Positions 8,187 through 16,818 of a stretch of 64,000 nucleotides of DNA are shown piece after piece. Source of the stretch: Clostridia bacterium (GTDB taxonomy: Bacteria > Bacillota > Clostridia > Christensenellales > Aristaeellaceae); NCBI GenBank assembly GCA_017464305.1, contig JAFUDS010000001.1, positions 217,812 to 281,811 of the forward strand, read 5' to 3'. How positions within the stretch are numbered: the stretch's first letter is position 1; every line of letters begins with the position of its first letter. The notes beneath the pieces are model-generated. The model saw nothing but the letters and a program-made list of their open reading frames with translations, was not told the origin of the DNA and made no database searches. The position numbers and the translations under genes are program-made.

Positions 8187-9806
8187 TTATTGGGCCGCCA
8201 GGTAACGATCATACACGTTCTGATAGATCTCCAGCAGGGTGCTCATGCCGCAGCGCTCCAGATAGCTCTTGTAGGCTTCCCATTCCTGATCGGTGGGGCC
8301 GCCATTCTTGATCCACAGGGCTTCTTGCTCGGCAACAGCCTTTTCGAAGTCCGGCCGATAGTAATCGATATCGTCCAGCTCGCTCTCCGTAAACACACAG
8401 TCCTGGGGATAGAAGGTATCATCCTTCACGAACTGCATCCAGTAATCATAAGTATCCGCCAGGCGCTCTTGGGCACGATCTTCCATGTAGAAATACTCAT
8501 TGTAGTATTCGCTCAGAATCAGCTTCGGACCGGCCACTTCCATCTGGGCCTTCAGCTCGCCGGAGGACTTGTTATACTTTTCGCGGGATTCCTCGTCCGT
8601 GATGGAGATCCACATGCCCTTCTCATCCTGAGCAGTGAAATATACGCCGATGGGGCCATACTGCAGCTGCATCACATTCTCGCCCGCATACCACAGATCG
8701 TAGAAGCTCAGCAGCTTGGCGGGATCCTTGCACTGGGCGGTGATGGACAGCTGGCCCGCGTTGGTGGCGCCGCCGGTCCGCAGGTTCACATTGCTGTCTC
8801 CGTCCGGGCCAGTCAGGATGGGCAGGTACACATAGTCCGCCGCATGCTCCCCCATGATCTCGTTGATTTCCCACCAGGTGCTGACGCCCACGCGGCCGCC
8901 GGAGCACTTGGCGATCAGCTGGTTGGTATCCTGAGAGAACATTTCCAGATCCATCAGGCCTTCCGCGAACCAGTCATGGAAATAGGTCAGGGCCGCGCGA
9001 TAGTTATCGTCGTCAGAGACGAAGTTCACCTTACCATCCTTGTCCACCACCAGGTCCATGCACACGTCATTGATCCAGTTGGTGAAGCCGAAACCGGCAT
9101 AGAACACGTTCTGACCCCAGCACCACTCGTCGAAACCGGTGCTCATGGGAATGGTGGAACCCGCTTCGTTGCCATAATACTTGGCGGACATGTCGTTCTC
9201 TTTGAAAGCGGTCAGCACCGTATGCAGCTCATCCAGGGTGGTGGGAACCTCCAGGCCCAGGTCATCCAGCCAGGCCTTGTTGATCATGGAGAACTGGGGC
9301 ACGCTGAAGATGGAATAGTCCTTCTCCCGGCCGATACCGGCGGTACCCATCTGTTCGCCCGCGGGCAGGCCGTAGATCTTGCCATCGCTCATGGTGATGG
9401 CAGCCTTCACAACGGGATGGGATTCCAAAATCGCGCTCAGGTTGGGCATGATTTCGGGGGTAATGTAGGGGGTCAGATCGATGAAGGTGCCGGCGGAGCC
9501 GTACCGCATCAGATCATAGTTGCTGAATCCTACGGCCTGGAAGGCGTCGATGGGCTCCCGGCTGGCAGCGTTGCCGCTGATGCGGGTGCCAACAACTTCG
9601 CCCAGGCTGTCAGACCAGGTGTCCCACTTAATGGTGACGCCGGCCTGTTCCTGCATGGCATTCAACACTTCGCTGTTTTCATAACCAGCGGAGAGGGCGG
9701 AGATGCCGCTCAGCACGTTGAATTCGGTCTGGCCTTCGGCGGAGGCGACTGACACCAGGGACAGCAGCAACGCCATCGCCAATACAATAGATACGAGCTT
9801 CTTCAT
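8187..9806 (-). CDS. CUT1 sugar ABC transporter solute-binding protein (fructan/sucrose locus)
   Basis: This 539-residue extracellular binding protein belongs to the large LplA/YtcQ-like group. The N terminus is a standard Sec signal peptide (MKKLVSIVLAMALLLS, then SVASAEG) with a signal-peptidase I site of the ASA kind and no lipobox cysteine. That is unusual for a monoderm Firmicute binding protein. The two permease genes lie upstream in the same direction, 184 bases away across a hairpin-rich gap, and GH32 lies downstream. The ligand is presumably a fructo-oligosaccharide or sucrose, inferred from GH32, the fructokinase and the shared operator sites. Confidence 0.9.
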   Translation of the reverse strand: MKKLVSIVLAMALLLSLVSVASAEGQTEFNVLSGISALSAGYENSEVLNAMQEQAGVTIKWDTWSDSLGEVVGTRISGNAASREPIDAFQAVGFSNYDLMRYGSAGTFIDLTPYITPEIMPNLSAILESHPVVKAAITMSDGKIYGLPAGEQMGTAGIGREKDYSIFSVPQFSMINKAWLDDLGLEVPTTLDELHTVLTAFKENDMSAKYYGNEAGSTIPMSTGFDEWCWGQNVFYAGFGFTNWINDVCMDLVVDKDGKVNFVSDDDNYRAALTYFHDWFAEGLMDLEMFSQDTNQLIAKCSGGRVGVSTWWEINEIMGEHAADYVYLPILTGPDGDSNVNLRTGGATNAGQLSITAQCKDPAKLLSFYDLWYAGENVMQLQYGPIGVYFTAQDEKGMWISITDEESREKYNKSSGELKAQMEVAGPKLILSEYYNEYFYMEDRAQERLADTYDYWMQFVKDDTFYPQDCVFTESELDDIDYYRPDFEKAVAEQEALWIKNGGPTDQEWEAYKSYLERCGMSTLLEIYQNVYDRYLAAQ

Positions 9807-9897
9807 GGGAATTCCTCCTATTTTGATTTATTTTCAGCATCTTTCTGATGCCGTGGTACAAGGGGTGGGGTGGGCGATCGTCGAATTTCTTCCGGTC

Positions 9898-9944
9898 GCC
9901 AACATAGTCGCGACTGCCCACTGGGCAGATCGCTTCTTGTTGGC
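9898..9944. repeat. ACT-loop hairpin element (copy A)
   Basis: GCCAACA (9898-9904) pairs with TGTTGGC (9938-9944). Inside, GCGA pairs with TCGC and CTGCCC pairs with GGGCAG around the loop ACT (9920-9922). It lies in the gap between the permease and binding-protein genes. The apical G/C stem with an ACT loop is shared with 9948-9995, 28359-28391 and 28480-28512. Confidence 0.8.
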
Positions 9945-9947
9945 TCT

Positions 9948-9995
9948 GTTAAAATTCGACGAGATTTCCGCCACTGGCGGTCGTCGAATTTTAAC
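9948..9995. repeat. ACT-loop hairpin element (copy B), overlapping a stop codon
   Basis: GTTAAAATTCGACGA (9948-9962) is an exact reverse complement of 9981-9995. Inside, CCGCC pairs with GGCGG around ACT, with a one-sided GATTT bulge. The right arm covers the stop codon of the permease gene (9991-9993). With copy A it probably forms an RNA processing or stability block between permease and binding-protein messages. Confidence 0.88.
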
Positions 9996-10902
9996 CCTTT
10001 ACTGCGCCGGCCATCAGGCCCTTTTCGAAGTATTTCTGCACGAAGGGATAGATGATCAGCATGGGAGCAGCTGCCACAATGATGGAGGAGAACTTAATCA
10101 TTTCCGTCATCTTGTTCAGCTCCGCGTAGCCACCGTTGATCATGCTGGCCTGGGAGGCGGAGGCGGAGGACTTGATCAGAATATTCCGCAGCACCAGGGG
10201 CAGGGGCGCCTGATCGTTGGTCATGTAAATCAGGGCGGTGAACCAATCGTTCCAGTAGGCCACCATAGAGAACACCACCATCACGGAAAGGATCGGCATG
10301 CTCAGCGGAATAATCATGGAGAAGAAAATCCGGAAATGGTTCGCGCCGTCGATGCTGGCCGCTTCCTTCAAGGATCCAGGAATGCTGGATTCGAAGTAGT
10401 TCCGGGCAATGATTGCATTGCTGACCGCCACGCCGCCCGGCAGGAACATGGCCCAAATCGTCTGCATGATTCCGGTCTTCTGCACGATCAGGTAGGTGGG
10501 AATCAGGCCGCCACCGAAGTACATGGTAATGATGAAAAAGATGCTGATAATCTTCTTGCCCGGCAGATCGCTGACGGACAGCGGATAAGCTACCAGGTAG
10601 ATCATCGCTACGGAGAAGATGGTTCCCACCACGGTGTACAGGATGCTGTTTCCATAGCCCCGCACAATGTTCTGTTCCGCAAAAACAGCCTTATATCCGT
10701 CCAGGGTGAACTGGCTGGGCAGCACAAAGGTTTTTCCGGCATAGACATCATAGGGATCCGAGAAGGAAGCCACCAGCACGTAATACAGCGGGTAAGCCAC
10801 CAGGAGAAGGATCAGCACGGAGATCACGATCAGGATGATATCGCTGGTACGGTCGCTGAAGCCTCCCAGCTTACCCTGCTTCTTGTTCGCGACAACAGAC
10901 AT
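9991..10902 (-). CDS. CUT1 sugar ABC transporter permease, LplC/YtcP type (fructan locus)
   Basis: This 303-residue inner-membrane protein has about six transmembrane helices. The cytoplasmic EAA loop that docks to the ATPase reads EAASIDGANHFRIFFSMIIPLS, matching the EAAxxDGA rule of carbohydrate permeases. The C terminus EKGLMAGAVKG is typical of the LplC subgroup. It starts 17 bases after the partner permease and precedes the binding-protein gene. Its last codon lies inside the inverted repeat at 9948-9995. Confidence 0.93.
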   Translation of the reverse strand: MSVVANKKQGKLGGFSDRTSDIILIVISVLILLLVAYPLYYVLVASFSDPYDVYAGKTFVLPSQFTLDGYKAVFAEQNIVRGYGNSILYTVVGTIFSVAMIYLVAYPLSVSDLPGKKIISIFFIITMYFGGGLIPTYLIVQKTGIMQTIWAMFLPGGVAVSNAIIARNYFESSIPGSLKEAASIDGANHFRIFFSMIIPLSMPILSVMVVFSMVAYWNDWFTALIYMTNDQAPLPLVLRNILIKSSASASQASMINGGYAELNKMTEMIKFSSIIVAAAPMLIIYPFVQKYFEKGLMAGAVKG

Positions 10903-10919
10903 TTCTTTCTCCTCCCCTC

Positions 10920-11855
10920 TTACACAAAGCTGACTTCGCCATATTTCTTGGCGACGCGGTTCACGATCAGCAGCAGCACGATATTGATGGCCGTGTTGAA
11001 CAGGCCCACCGCGGTTCCCAATTCGTACTTGGCGCTGACGATGCCCTGTTCATACACATAGATGGCGATGATATCGCTGGTGGCCCGGTTCAGATCCGTC
11101 TGCAGCAGGTAAGCTTTTTCGAAGCCCACGCTCATGAGGCCGGAAGCGCTCATGATCAGCTGCAGGATGATCATCGGCAACAGGCAGGGCACGTCGATGT
11201 GCAGAATCCTCTGGAAAACGCTGGCACCATCCACCTTGGCCGCTTCATATAGCGCGGGATCCACGCTGGACAGGGTTGCCAGATAAATGATGGTTCCCCA
11301 GCCCGCTTCCTGCCAGATTCCGCTGGCCACGTAGATGGTCCGGAAAGCGGTGGACTCCGTCAGGAAATCAATATTCGTCCCGGCAATCAGGTTGATCAAT
11401 CCGCCGGAGGGACTCAGGAAGATCCGCAGCATACCACAGACCACCATGGTGGAAATAAAGTGCGGCGCGTAGATCACGGTTTGCACCGTGCGCTTCAGCT
11501 TCTTGAACCTTAGCTGGTTCAGCGCCAGGCTCAGCAGAATCGGCACCGGGAAACTCCACAGCAGGCTGAACAGGCTCAGCTTCACCGTGTTCCACAGCAT
11601 CCGGTCGAAGGTAGGCGCCCTGAAGAAGCGCTCGAACCATTTCCACCCTGCCCAGGGACTCCCGGTAATTCCCAGCCCTGGATTGTAATTCCGGAAGGCA
11701 ATCTGGATACCGTACATGGGCCCATACTTGTACACGATGGTCAGCACCACCGGGATCAGCAGGAGCACATATAGTTGCCAGCTGTCCTTCATGCGACGGC
11801 CCAGGCTCTTTTTATGAACCTTCGGGGCCCTCGCGGTCGTTGAGGTCATGTCCAT
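10920..11855 (-). CDS. CUT1 sugar ABC transporter permease, LplB/YteP type (fructan locus)
   Basis: This 311-residue partner permease has about six membrane helices after a basic cytoplasmic N terminus (about residues 1-25). The EAA loop reads YEAAKVDGASVFQRILHIDVPCL. It is the first gene of the minus-strand operon (permease, permease, binding protein, GH32). Its promoter and operators lie in the 250-base divergent region shared with the LacI gene. AAAAGGGGG precedes the chosen ATG; a second ATG two codons later is possible. Confidence 0.93.
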   Translation of the reverse strand: MDMTSTTARAPKVHKKSLGRRMKDSWQLYVLLLIPVVLTIVYKYGPMYGIQIAFRNYNPGLGITGSPWAGWKWFERFFRAPTFDRMLWNTVKLSLFSLLWSFPVPILLSLALNQLRFKKLKRTVQTVIYAPHFISTMVVCGMLRIFLSPSGGLINLIAGTNIDFLTESTAFRTIYVASGIWQEAGWGTIIYLATLSSVDPALYEAAKVDGASVFQRILHIDVPCLLPMIILQLIMSASGLMSVGFEKAYLLQTDLNRATSDIIAIYVYEQGIVSAKYELGTAVGLFNTAINIVLLLIVNRVAKKYGEVSFV

Positions 11856-11916
11856 TCCCCCTTTTCATGAATTAATTGTCTCCCTGCTCATGAAACGTTT
11901 CATGAACTCTGCTCAT

Positions 11917-11946
11917 AAAATACCATATTCATCCCTCCTCTGTCAA
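11917..11946 (-). promoter_or_regulatory. Sigma-A promoter of the fructan transporter operon
   Basis: On the minus strand TTGACA (11946-11941) is followed after 18 bases by TATTTT (11922-11917). The 18-bp operator palindrome at 11888-11905 lies over the start region, where bound repressor would block initiation. Confidence 0.8.
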
Positions 11947-12039
11947 TCCCCTTTTGGCAAAAAATGGAAAAATTATTTCCATCCTCCATTTTCATGAAAT
12001 ACCTTGCTGGGATTAATTTTGCTTTACCGTAGAAAAGAC

Positions 12040-12068
12040 TTGACTTTATTTCATGAAAATGCTATTCT
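12040..12068 (+). promoter_or_regulatory. Sigma-A promoter of the LacI-fructokinase operon
   Basis: TTGACT (12040-12045), 17 bases, TATTCT (12063-12068). One operator (12048-12060) fills the spacer and another (12070-12080) covers the start region, the classic layout of an autoregulated repressor gene. Confidence 0.85.
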
Positions 12069-12105
12069 GTTTCATGAAATCAGCAATTCACAGGAGGGAA
12101 AGATT

Positions 12106-13095
12106 GTGGCAAAAGCAAAGAACGCCCCAACCATGGCAGATGTGGCCCGGGAAGCGGGTGTGGCTCTGGGAACCGTCTCCCGCGTCATCAATGGCCAACA
12201 GGTCGGTGAGGAATTTCGCCGCAAGGTGGAGGAAGCCATCCAGCGCCTGGGTTATCAATATAACAACAGCGGCCGCGCGCTTCGGACGGATCGGACGAAC
12301 ACCATCGCCCTGATCATTCCCAACACCATCAACCCCTACTTCGCACTCCTGGTGCATCACATTAACATCGAGCTGGAGAAGCGGAATTACCGGATGCTGC
12401 TCTGCTTTACGAAATACGACCGGGATCGGGAAACGGAATTCATCCAGATGGTTCGGCAGAATCGGGCTGATGGGATCATCGCCTTGACCTATAATCCGAA
12501 TCTAACCATCCCTGACGATATCCCCTTCGTCACCATCGACCGTTTCTTTTCCGTCTCCGTCCCCTGCATCGCGGCGGATAACTTTGGCGGTGGCCGAATT
12601 GCCGCGCAAAAGCTGGCGGAATTCGGCTGCCGAAAGGTGGCCTTCCTGCGGACCGGTTCTTCCCTGACCAATGAGCCCAGCAAGCGTAAAGATGGCTTTG
12701 TCAGCGCCTGTGTGGAGCTGGGGCTCTCCTTTGAGGTGCTGGCTCTGGAGGATGAAGCGCCCTATAGTCAATTTGAGGATTTCCTGCAGGAGCATGTCGT
12801 AGACGGAAAGCTGTCCCTGGATGGTCTCTTTCTCGGAACCGACATGCTGGCCTGGCAAATCATTCAATCGCTTCAACGGATGGGCTTCTGTGTGCCGGAG
12901 GATGTGCAGGTCATCGGCTTTGACGGCATCCGCATGTTCGGAAATCAATCCTATGTAGTTTCCACCATTGTGCAGCCAGTGCAGGATATTGCGGAAGCCT
13001 GTGTCAGCGCTGTGCTCTCCCGCCACTTGTCCACCATTCCCTCCCTGATCTGCCTGCCCGTGCATTATGCCTCCGGCGGAACAACCAAGGAATAA
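12106..13095 (+). CDS. LacI-family transcriptional repressor of fructan/sucrose use
   Basis: This 329-residue regulator has an N-terminal helix-turn-helix (PTMADVAREAGVALGTVSRV, about residues 8-27) followed by a hinge and a periplasmic-binding-protein-like sugar sensor domain (IALIIPNTINPYFALLVHH; VIGFDGIRMF). The GTG at 12106 is chosen because AGGAGGG lies 8 bases ahead and the helix-turn-helix then starts where LacI proteins usually have it. The longer frame from 12004 would run through the promoter and operators. It probably represses both itself and the divergent transporter operon until a fructose-derived effector binds. The fructokinase gene follows 32 bases later. Confidence 0.92.
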   Translation: MAKAKNAPTMADVAREAGVALGTVSRVINGQQVGEEFRRKVEEAIQRLGYQYNNSGRALRTDRTNTIALIIPNTINPYFALLVHHINIELEKRNYRMLLCFTKYDRDRETEFIQMVRQNRADGIIALTYNPNLTIPDDIPFVTIDRFFSVSVPCIAADNFGGGRIAAQKLAEFGCRKVAFLRTGSSLTNEPSKRKDGFVSACVELGLSFEVLALEDEAPYSQFEDFLQEHVVDGKLSLDGLFLGTDMLAWQIIQSLQRMGFCVPEDVQVIGFDGIRMFGNQSYVVSTIVQPVQDIAEACVSAVLSRHLSTIPSLICLPVHYASGGTTKE

Positions 13096-13127
13096 TCGTC
13101 TTAATGATAAAAAGGAGAGAAAACACT

Positions 13128-14060
13128 ATGATTGACGTCGTTGCTCTGGGAGAATTGCTGATCGATTTCGCGCCGCAGGGGGCCAATGAATCCGGCTATC
13201 CCCTGCTGTCCGCCAATCCCGGCGGCGCGCCTGGGAATTTCCTGGCTGCCCTGACAAAATATGGCTGCTCCACCGCCATGATCGGCAAGGTGGGAGATGA
13301 TCAGTTCGGTCGGCTGCTGTTGGGTACGCTGAAAGGGGCCGGCATTGACGTTTCCGCCGTCCTGTCCGATCCCTCCGTCTTTACCACCCTGGCCTTCGTA
13401 GCCCTGGATGAAAGCGGAAATCGGGATTTCAGCTTTGCCCGGAAGCCCGGCGCGGATACCTGCCTCCGGCCGGAGGAGGTTCCAGCGGCTCTGATCTCTC
13501 AGGCCCGGGTTTTTCATTTCGGCACCCTGTCCCTGACGGACGAGCCCGTTGCATCCGCCACCCGGCGAGCTGTTCAGCTGGCGAAGGAAAACGGCGTCCT
13601 CATCAGCCTGGATCCCAACCTGCGCAAGCCCCTTTGGTCCTCGGAGCAAGCAGCCAAGGAAGCCATCGAATTGAGCCTGCGCCAGGCGGATATCGTCAAG
13701 ATCAGCGATGAAGAGATTGAATTCCTCTGGGGACTTTCTCCCGAGGCGGGCGCGGCGAAGCTGCTCTCAGAGTACGGCGTATCCCTGGTCTATGTCACTT
13801 TGGGGCCCAAGGGCTGCTACGCCGCCAACCAAGTCTGCCATGTGCAGGTCGCCAGCCCCAGCGGTATTCATGTGGTGGATACCACTGGCGCCGGGGACAT
13901 CTTCGGCGGCAGCGCCATGAGCCAATTCCTGAAAACAGGAAAATCCCCCGCTGAGCTAACAGCGGAGGATCTGCAGAAAATCGTTACCTTTGCCTGTACC
14001 GCTGCCAGCCTTTCCACCCAAAAGCACGGCGGCATTACCAGCGTGCCTGACATGCCGTGA
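13128..14060 (+). CDS. PfkB-family fructokinase
   Basis: This 310-residue ribokinase-fold sugar kinase has the substrate-side motif NPGGAPGNFLAAL (about residues 29-41) and the anion-hole/catalytic-base motif DTTGAGDIFGG near residue 255. The enzyme would phosphorylate the fructose released by the GH32 enzyme for entry into glycolysis. The ATG at 13128 is preferred because AAAGGAGAG lies 8 bases upstream; an ATG 24 bases earlier has no such site. It shares the LacI promoter. Fructose as substrate is inferred from operon context and the overall match to ScrK-type kinases. Confidence 0.9.
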   Translation: MIDVVALGELLIDFAPQGANESGYPLLSANPGGAPGNFLAALTKYGCSTAMIGKVGDDQFGRLLLGTLKGAGIDVSAVLSDPSVFTTLAFVALDESGNRDFSFARKPGADTCLRPEEVPAALISQARVFHFGTLSLTDEPVASATRRAVQLAKENGVLISLDPNLRKPLWSSEQAAKEAIELSLRQADIVKISDEEIEFLWGLSPEAGAAKLLSEYGVSLVYVTLGPKGCYAANQVCHVQVASPSGIHVVDTTGAGDIFGGSAMSQFLKTGKSPAELTAEDLQKIVTFACTAASLSTQKHGGITSVPDMP

Positions 14061-14071
14061 AACAGAGAGAC

Positions 14072-14096
14072 TGAAACGGAGGGACGGTCTTCTTTT
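14072..14096. repeat. GGGACGGTC dispersed repeat, degenerate single unit
   Basis: The unit CTGAAACGGAGGGACGGTCT followed by TCTTT lies in the 35-base gap between the convergent fructokinase and nucleoside-hydrolase-like genes. It ends at the stop codon of the latter (14096-14098). It differs from the 3176-3229 units at a few positions. Confidence 0.7.
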
Positions 14097-15019
14097 CAGG
14101 GTCGATAATTGATGGCCAGCTTTGCGAAGAAATCCTCCAGCGTCAGGCGGGCATTTGCATCCTTGTAGACGCGGATTTCTCTGGGGGCATTGCCAGGAAT
14201 ATATCGGGATGTATTCGGATCAATCCGAGGCGCGGGGCGCACTTCAAACACATCCTCTCGCTCAGATTCAAACAAAAGCAATCCCACGGTCGGGGAATCC
14301 CCCAATCCCCAGATTTCTCCATGGGGCCAATGGGGGATTTCCGCGAGCTTCAGGTTAAAATCAGCCATCTGTTCAAAAAGATATTTTCCGATTTCCCCGC
14401 AGGGAGCGACCTTATATTGCAATTCCGCCAAGGAAACGGCCATCTGTTTATATACATTCTTGGGCACCTGCCAAAGGGGCATTGCAGAGGATAGCACCAC
14501 ATTGGCCGCGGCGATGTCCACATCCTGATTAAACTCATGCTCGCCCTCCGGATAAGCGCCGCCGCCAATCCAAATACAGGTGGCGCGCTCACAAATCCTT
14601 GGCTCCAGCAGGATGGCCGAGGCCAAATCCGTCAGCGTTCCCTGGCAGGCAATATACAGAGGGCGGGGATCCTCCCGCAGCGCTTCCTGGATAATGAACC
14701 GGGCACCAGGGGAATCCTGGGGCGTGTTTTCATCCTGCAGCGGCCCATCGGCTCCTTTTTCTACGGGGCAAACCCCTTCCAGATCCATGAGCTTTAAGAT
14801 CAGCTGAACCTCCTCGAAGCTGGCCTGGCAGGAGGTCCCGGTATGCCTGAAAGGGGTTTCAAAATGCGCTGGGATAATTCCCTGAACGTCGAATTTAGGC
14901 GTCATCAGATGGTGCGCAATGGCAAATTGATCGTCCGCCTCGTTCTTTGCGTCGGTGGAAATCAGCATGCGAACGCGTTTCTGCTCTGGGACAACGAACC
15001 CGTAATGAAATTGTTTCAT
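14096..15019 (-). CDS. Nucleoside-hydrolase-like (IUNH superfamily) protein
   Basis: This 307-residue protein resembles inosine-uridine-type nucleoside hydrolases. The N-terminal metal motif appears as STDAKNEADDQFA, a variant of the usual DTDxxxDDxxA. Later family marks include ACQGTLTDLASAILLEP and a conserved Asn/Asp stretch EFNQDVDIAAANVVLSS. Such enzymes cleave N-glycosidic bonds of ribonucleosides. Because the metal loop deviates and the gene follows a sugar transporter operon, the true substrate may be another glycoside. It begins 103 bases after the binding-protein gene, across a hairpin, so partial readthrough is likely. Confidence 0.8.
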   Translation of the reverse strand: MKQFHYGFVVPEQKRVRMLISTDAKNEADDQFAIAHHLMTPKFDVQGIIPAHFETPFRHTGTSCQASFEEVQLILKLMDLEGVCPVEKGADGPLQDENTPQDSPGARFIIQEALREDPRPLYIACQGTLTDLASAILLEPRICERATCIWIGGGAYPEGEHEFNQDVDIAAANVVLSSAMPLWQVPKNVYKQMAVSLAELQYKVAPCGEIGKYLFEQMADFNLKLAEIPHWPHGEIWGLGDSPTVGLLLFESEREDVFEVRPAPRIDPNTSRYIPGNAPREIRVYKDANARLTLEDFFAKLAINYRP

Positions 15020-15069
15020 CTTCTTCTCCTTTTACGGAATATCATGCTTTCTGGTTGATAAACTGGAAA

Positions 15070-15103
15070 GAGGCATCCTGCGGAAGGAACCACAGGATGC
15101 CTC
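15070..15103 (-). terminator. Hairpin after the second binding-protein gene
   Basis: GAGGCATCCTG (15070-15080) pairs perfectly with CAGGATGCCTC (15093-15103) around a 12-base loop. On the minus strand it is followed by TTTCC only, so it is more likely an attenuator or 3' stabiliser than a full terminator. Confidence 0.65.
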
Positions 15104-15122
15104 GCAAATGATGTCGAGAGGA

Positions 15123-16733
15123 TTATTTGACGGAATTGATCAGGTCCAGATCCTCCTGGGGAGTCTGGGTAGGTCCATTCTCGGCCAGCCATGCATCCAG
15201 CTGGGCCTGCTTGGCGTCGATCACAGTCTGCAGGCCGGAAGCATAGAGCGCATTGTTCAGCTGTTCGATGGTAGAATCCACATTCGCGGAGCCCACAGAA
15301 CCGGTCAGCAGCGCCGCGCGATAGGTTTCCAGGGCGCTGTTCAAAGCCGTAATCTGGGTGGCATAATCGGAGGAATCCCACATGAAACCGAAGGCGGGGC
15401 TATAATAGCTCCAGGTATTGTGGCTCTTCAGCAGATCCCAATAGTCAGCAGTCTTGCTGCCATCGTTCCAAACATATCCGATGAACTGGTTGCCAGCGGC
15501 CCAGCCGGTGTTCTGGAAATACTTGAAGTTGCCGTTATCCACGCCATCGGCGAAATAAGCGGTGCCATCGTCCAGCAGCTTGTAATCCTGGCCTTCGATA
15601 CCGAACTGCCAATAGTTCATGACAACTGGATCAGTGTACAGCGCGCGGAGGAATTTGAAAGCCATTTCCTTGTCTTCGCAGCTATCCGCGATCCCCAGGC
15701 CGAAGAAAGCAACATTGCCAGAGCTGATGCCGCCCTCCACATAGTCATTGAAGTAGAGCACATAGCCTTCCTGGCCGTTGGTGGCATTGGCTTCCGCCAG
15801 GAAACCAGGCTTAATGGCGGTGGCATAGCTGAAGGTGTTTCCTGCCTTGATCATGGTCGCAGAGCCCTGCTGATCAGTGGCGGCATCCTTGTAAATATAG
15901 CCCTTGTCGTACCAATCCGCCAACATGGTGCACAGATTCTTGAAGGTATCGGTTTCAAATTCGTTTACGACCTTGGTGCTGTCGTGATCCGCCTGCCAAT
16001 CCAGCACGCCGAAGCGATCCAGCAGCTGGTCCACGAAATAGAAGCGAGCGGTTTGATCGCTGTTGCCCATGTACAGCGGGATCATTTCTGGATGGGCTTC
16101 CTTGACGGCCTGGAAAATTTCAGCCGCTTCGGTCCAGGGACGGGCATGGCCATCATAGGTATCCTTGTTGGATTCCAGGCCGTATTTTTCCGTCAGGCCC
16201 AGTTCATCGCAGATGTCCTTCCGCATCCACAGGCCGCCCAGCTCAACGGATTCCTTGGAGGCCGGCAGGCCGTAGATGAAGCCATTGATGCTGGACACGG
16301 TGGCGTTCTGCGCACCGATGGTGTCCACGATGGCGGCGCCGTCATCGCTCTCCAGGTAGTCAGCCAGGTCTACCATGGCTTCCGCCTTGATCCAGCCGGA
16401 AACGGTGCTGTAGAACACAGGGATTACATCATAGGGATCGAAGGCCACCACGCTGGTGCCGAAGCTGGTCATAAACTCGGAATACTGCAGCGGGTTGAAG
16501 GTCACTTCGATGTTGTAATTCGGAATCAGGTATTCATTCAGCGCAGCAACAACTGCGTTACGCTCAGAGGCATCCTGGGGATAGAATTCGATGTAGCTGA
16601 AGGTTAATGGATATGGTTTGGAGGCAGAATACGTGCCAACAGCCGTCGTTGTTGTGACCTCATCCGCGGATGCAAAAGCGCAAAGGGAGAGGACCATCGC
16701 TGCAGCCAGCAGCAGGGAAAGCAATTTCTTCAT
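15123..16733 (-). CDS. CUT1 ABC transporter solute-binding protein (second transporter)
   Basis: This 536-residue binding protein has a Sec signal peptide (MKKLLSLLLAAAMVLSLCAF, then ASADE). A Cys occurs in the hydrophobic core, but the residue before it is Leu and the context does not fit a lipobox, so cleavage after ASA is more likely. It belongs to the LplA-like large binding proteins. It lies downstream of its two permeases with an 85-base gap containing a hairpin, and upstream of the nucleoside-hydrolase-like gene. The ligand is unknown; the divergent GH43 gene suggests a pentose-containing oligosaccharide. Confidence 0.9.
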   Translation of the reverse strand: MKKLLSLLLAAAMVLSLCAFASADEVTTTTAVGTYSASKPYPLTFSYIEFYPQDASERNAVVAALNEYLIPNYNIEVTFNPLQYSEFMTSFGTSVVAFDPYDVIPVFYSTVSGWIKAEAMVDLADYLESDDGAAIVDTIGAQNATVSSINGFIYGLPASKESVELGGLWMRKDICDELGLTEKYGLESNKDTYDGHARPWTEAAEIFQAVKEAHPEMIPLYMGNSDQTARFYFVDQLLDRFGVLDWQADHDSTKVVNEFETDTFKNLCTMLADWYDKGYIYKDAATDQQGSATMIKAGNTFSYATAIKPGFLAEANATNGQEGYVLYFNDYVEGGISSGNVAFFGLGIADSCEDKEMAFKFLRALYTDPVVMNYWQFGIEGQDYKLLDDGTAYFADGVDNGNFKYFQNTGWAAGNQFIGYVWNDGSKTADYWDLLKSHNTWSYYSPAFGFMWDSSDYATQITALNSALETYRAALLTGSVGSANVDSTIEQLNNALYASGLQTVIDAKQAQLDAWLAENGPTQTPQEDLDLINSVK

Positions 16734-16767
16734 CTTGGATCTCCTTTTCTTTTTATTTATCTAACAG

Positions 16768-16797
16768 ATGCTTATCCCTTTTAGGGGAAACAGCATC
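16768..16797 (-). other. Imperfect hairpin between permease and binding-protein genes
   Basis: On the minus strand GATGCT and TCCC pair with GGGA and AGCATC around a TAAAA-type loop. It lies in the 85-base gap ahead of the second binding-protein gene, the same place where the fructan operon carries its large hairpins. It may separate messages of different stability. Confidence 0.5.
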
Positions 16798-16818
16798 CAT
16801 TGATCAGTAAGGATGGCG

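Larger units (their letters stand above)
11864..12080. promoter_or_regulatory. Cluster of five TTTCATGAAA-type LacI-family operators
   Basis: Sites: TTTTCATGAATTAA near 11863-11874; the perfect 18-bp palindrome TCATGAAACGTTTCATGA at 11888-11905; ATTTTCATGAAAT at 11988-12000; ATTTCATGAAAAT at 12048-12060; TTTCATGAAAT at 12070-12080. The last two sit in the spacer and at the start region of the LacI promoter. The 18-bp site sits just downstream of the -10 of the transporter promoter. All lie between the divergent transporter operon and the LacI gene, so its product is the likely ligand. Confidence 0.85.

Noticed and set aside
12004-12105. Upstream N-terminal extension of the LacI-type regulator from an ATG-like start at 12004
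   Set aside because: This stretch holds the promoter and two operators, and the GTG at 12106 has a good ribosome-binding site and the normal LacI-family start position.
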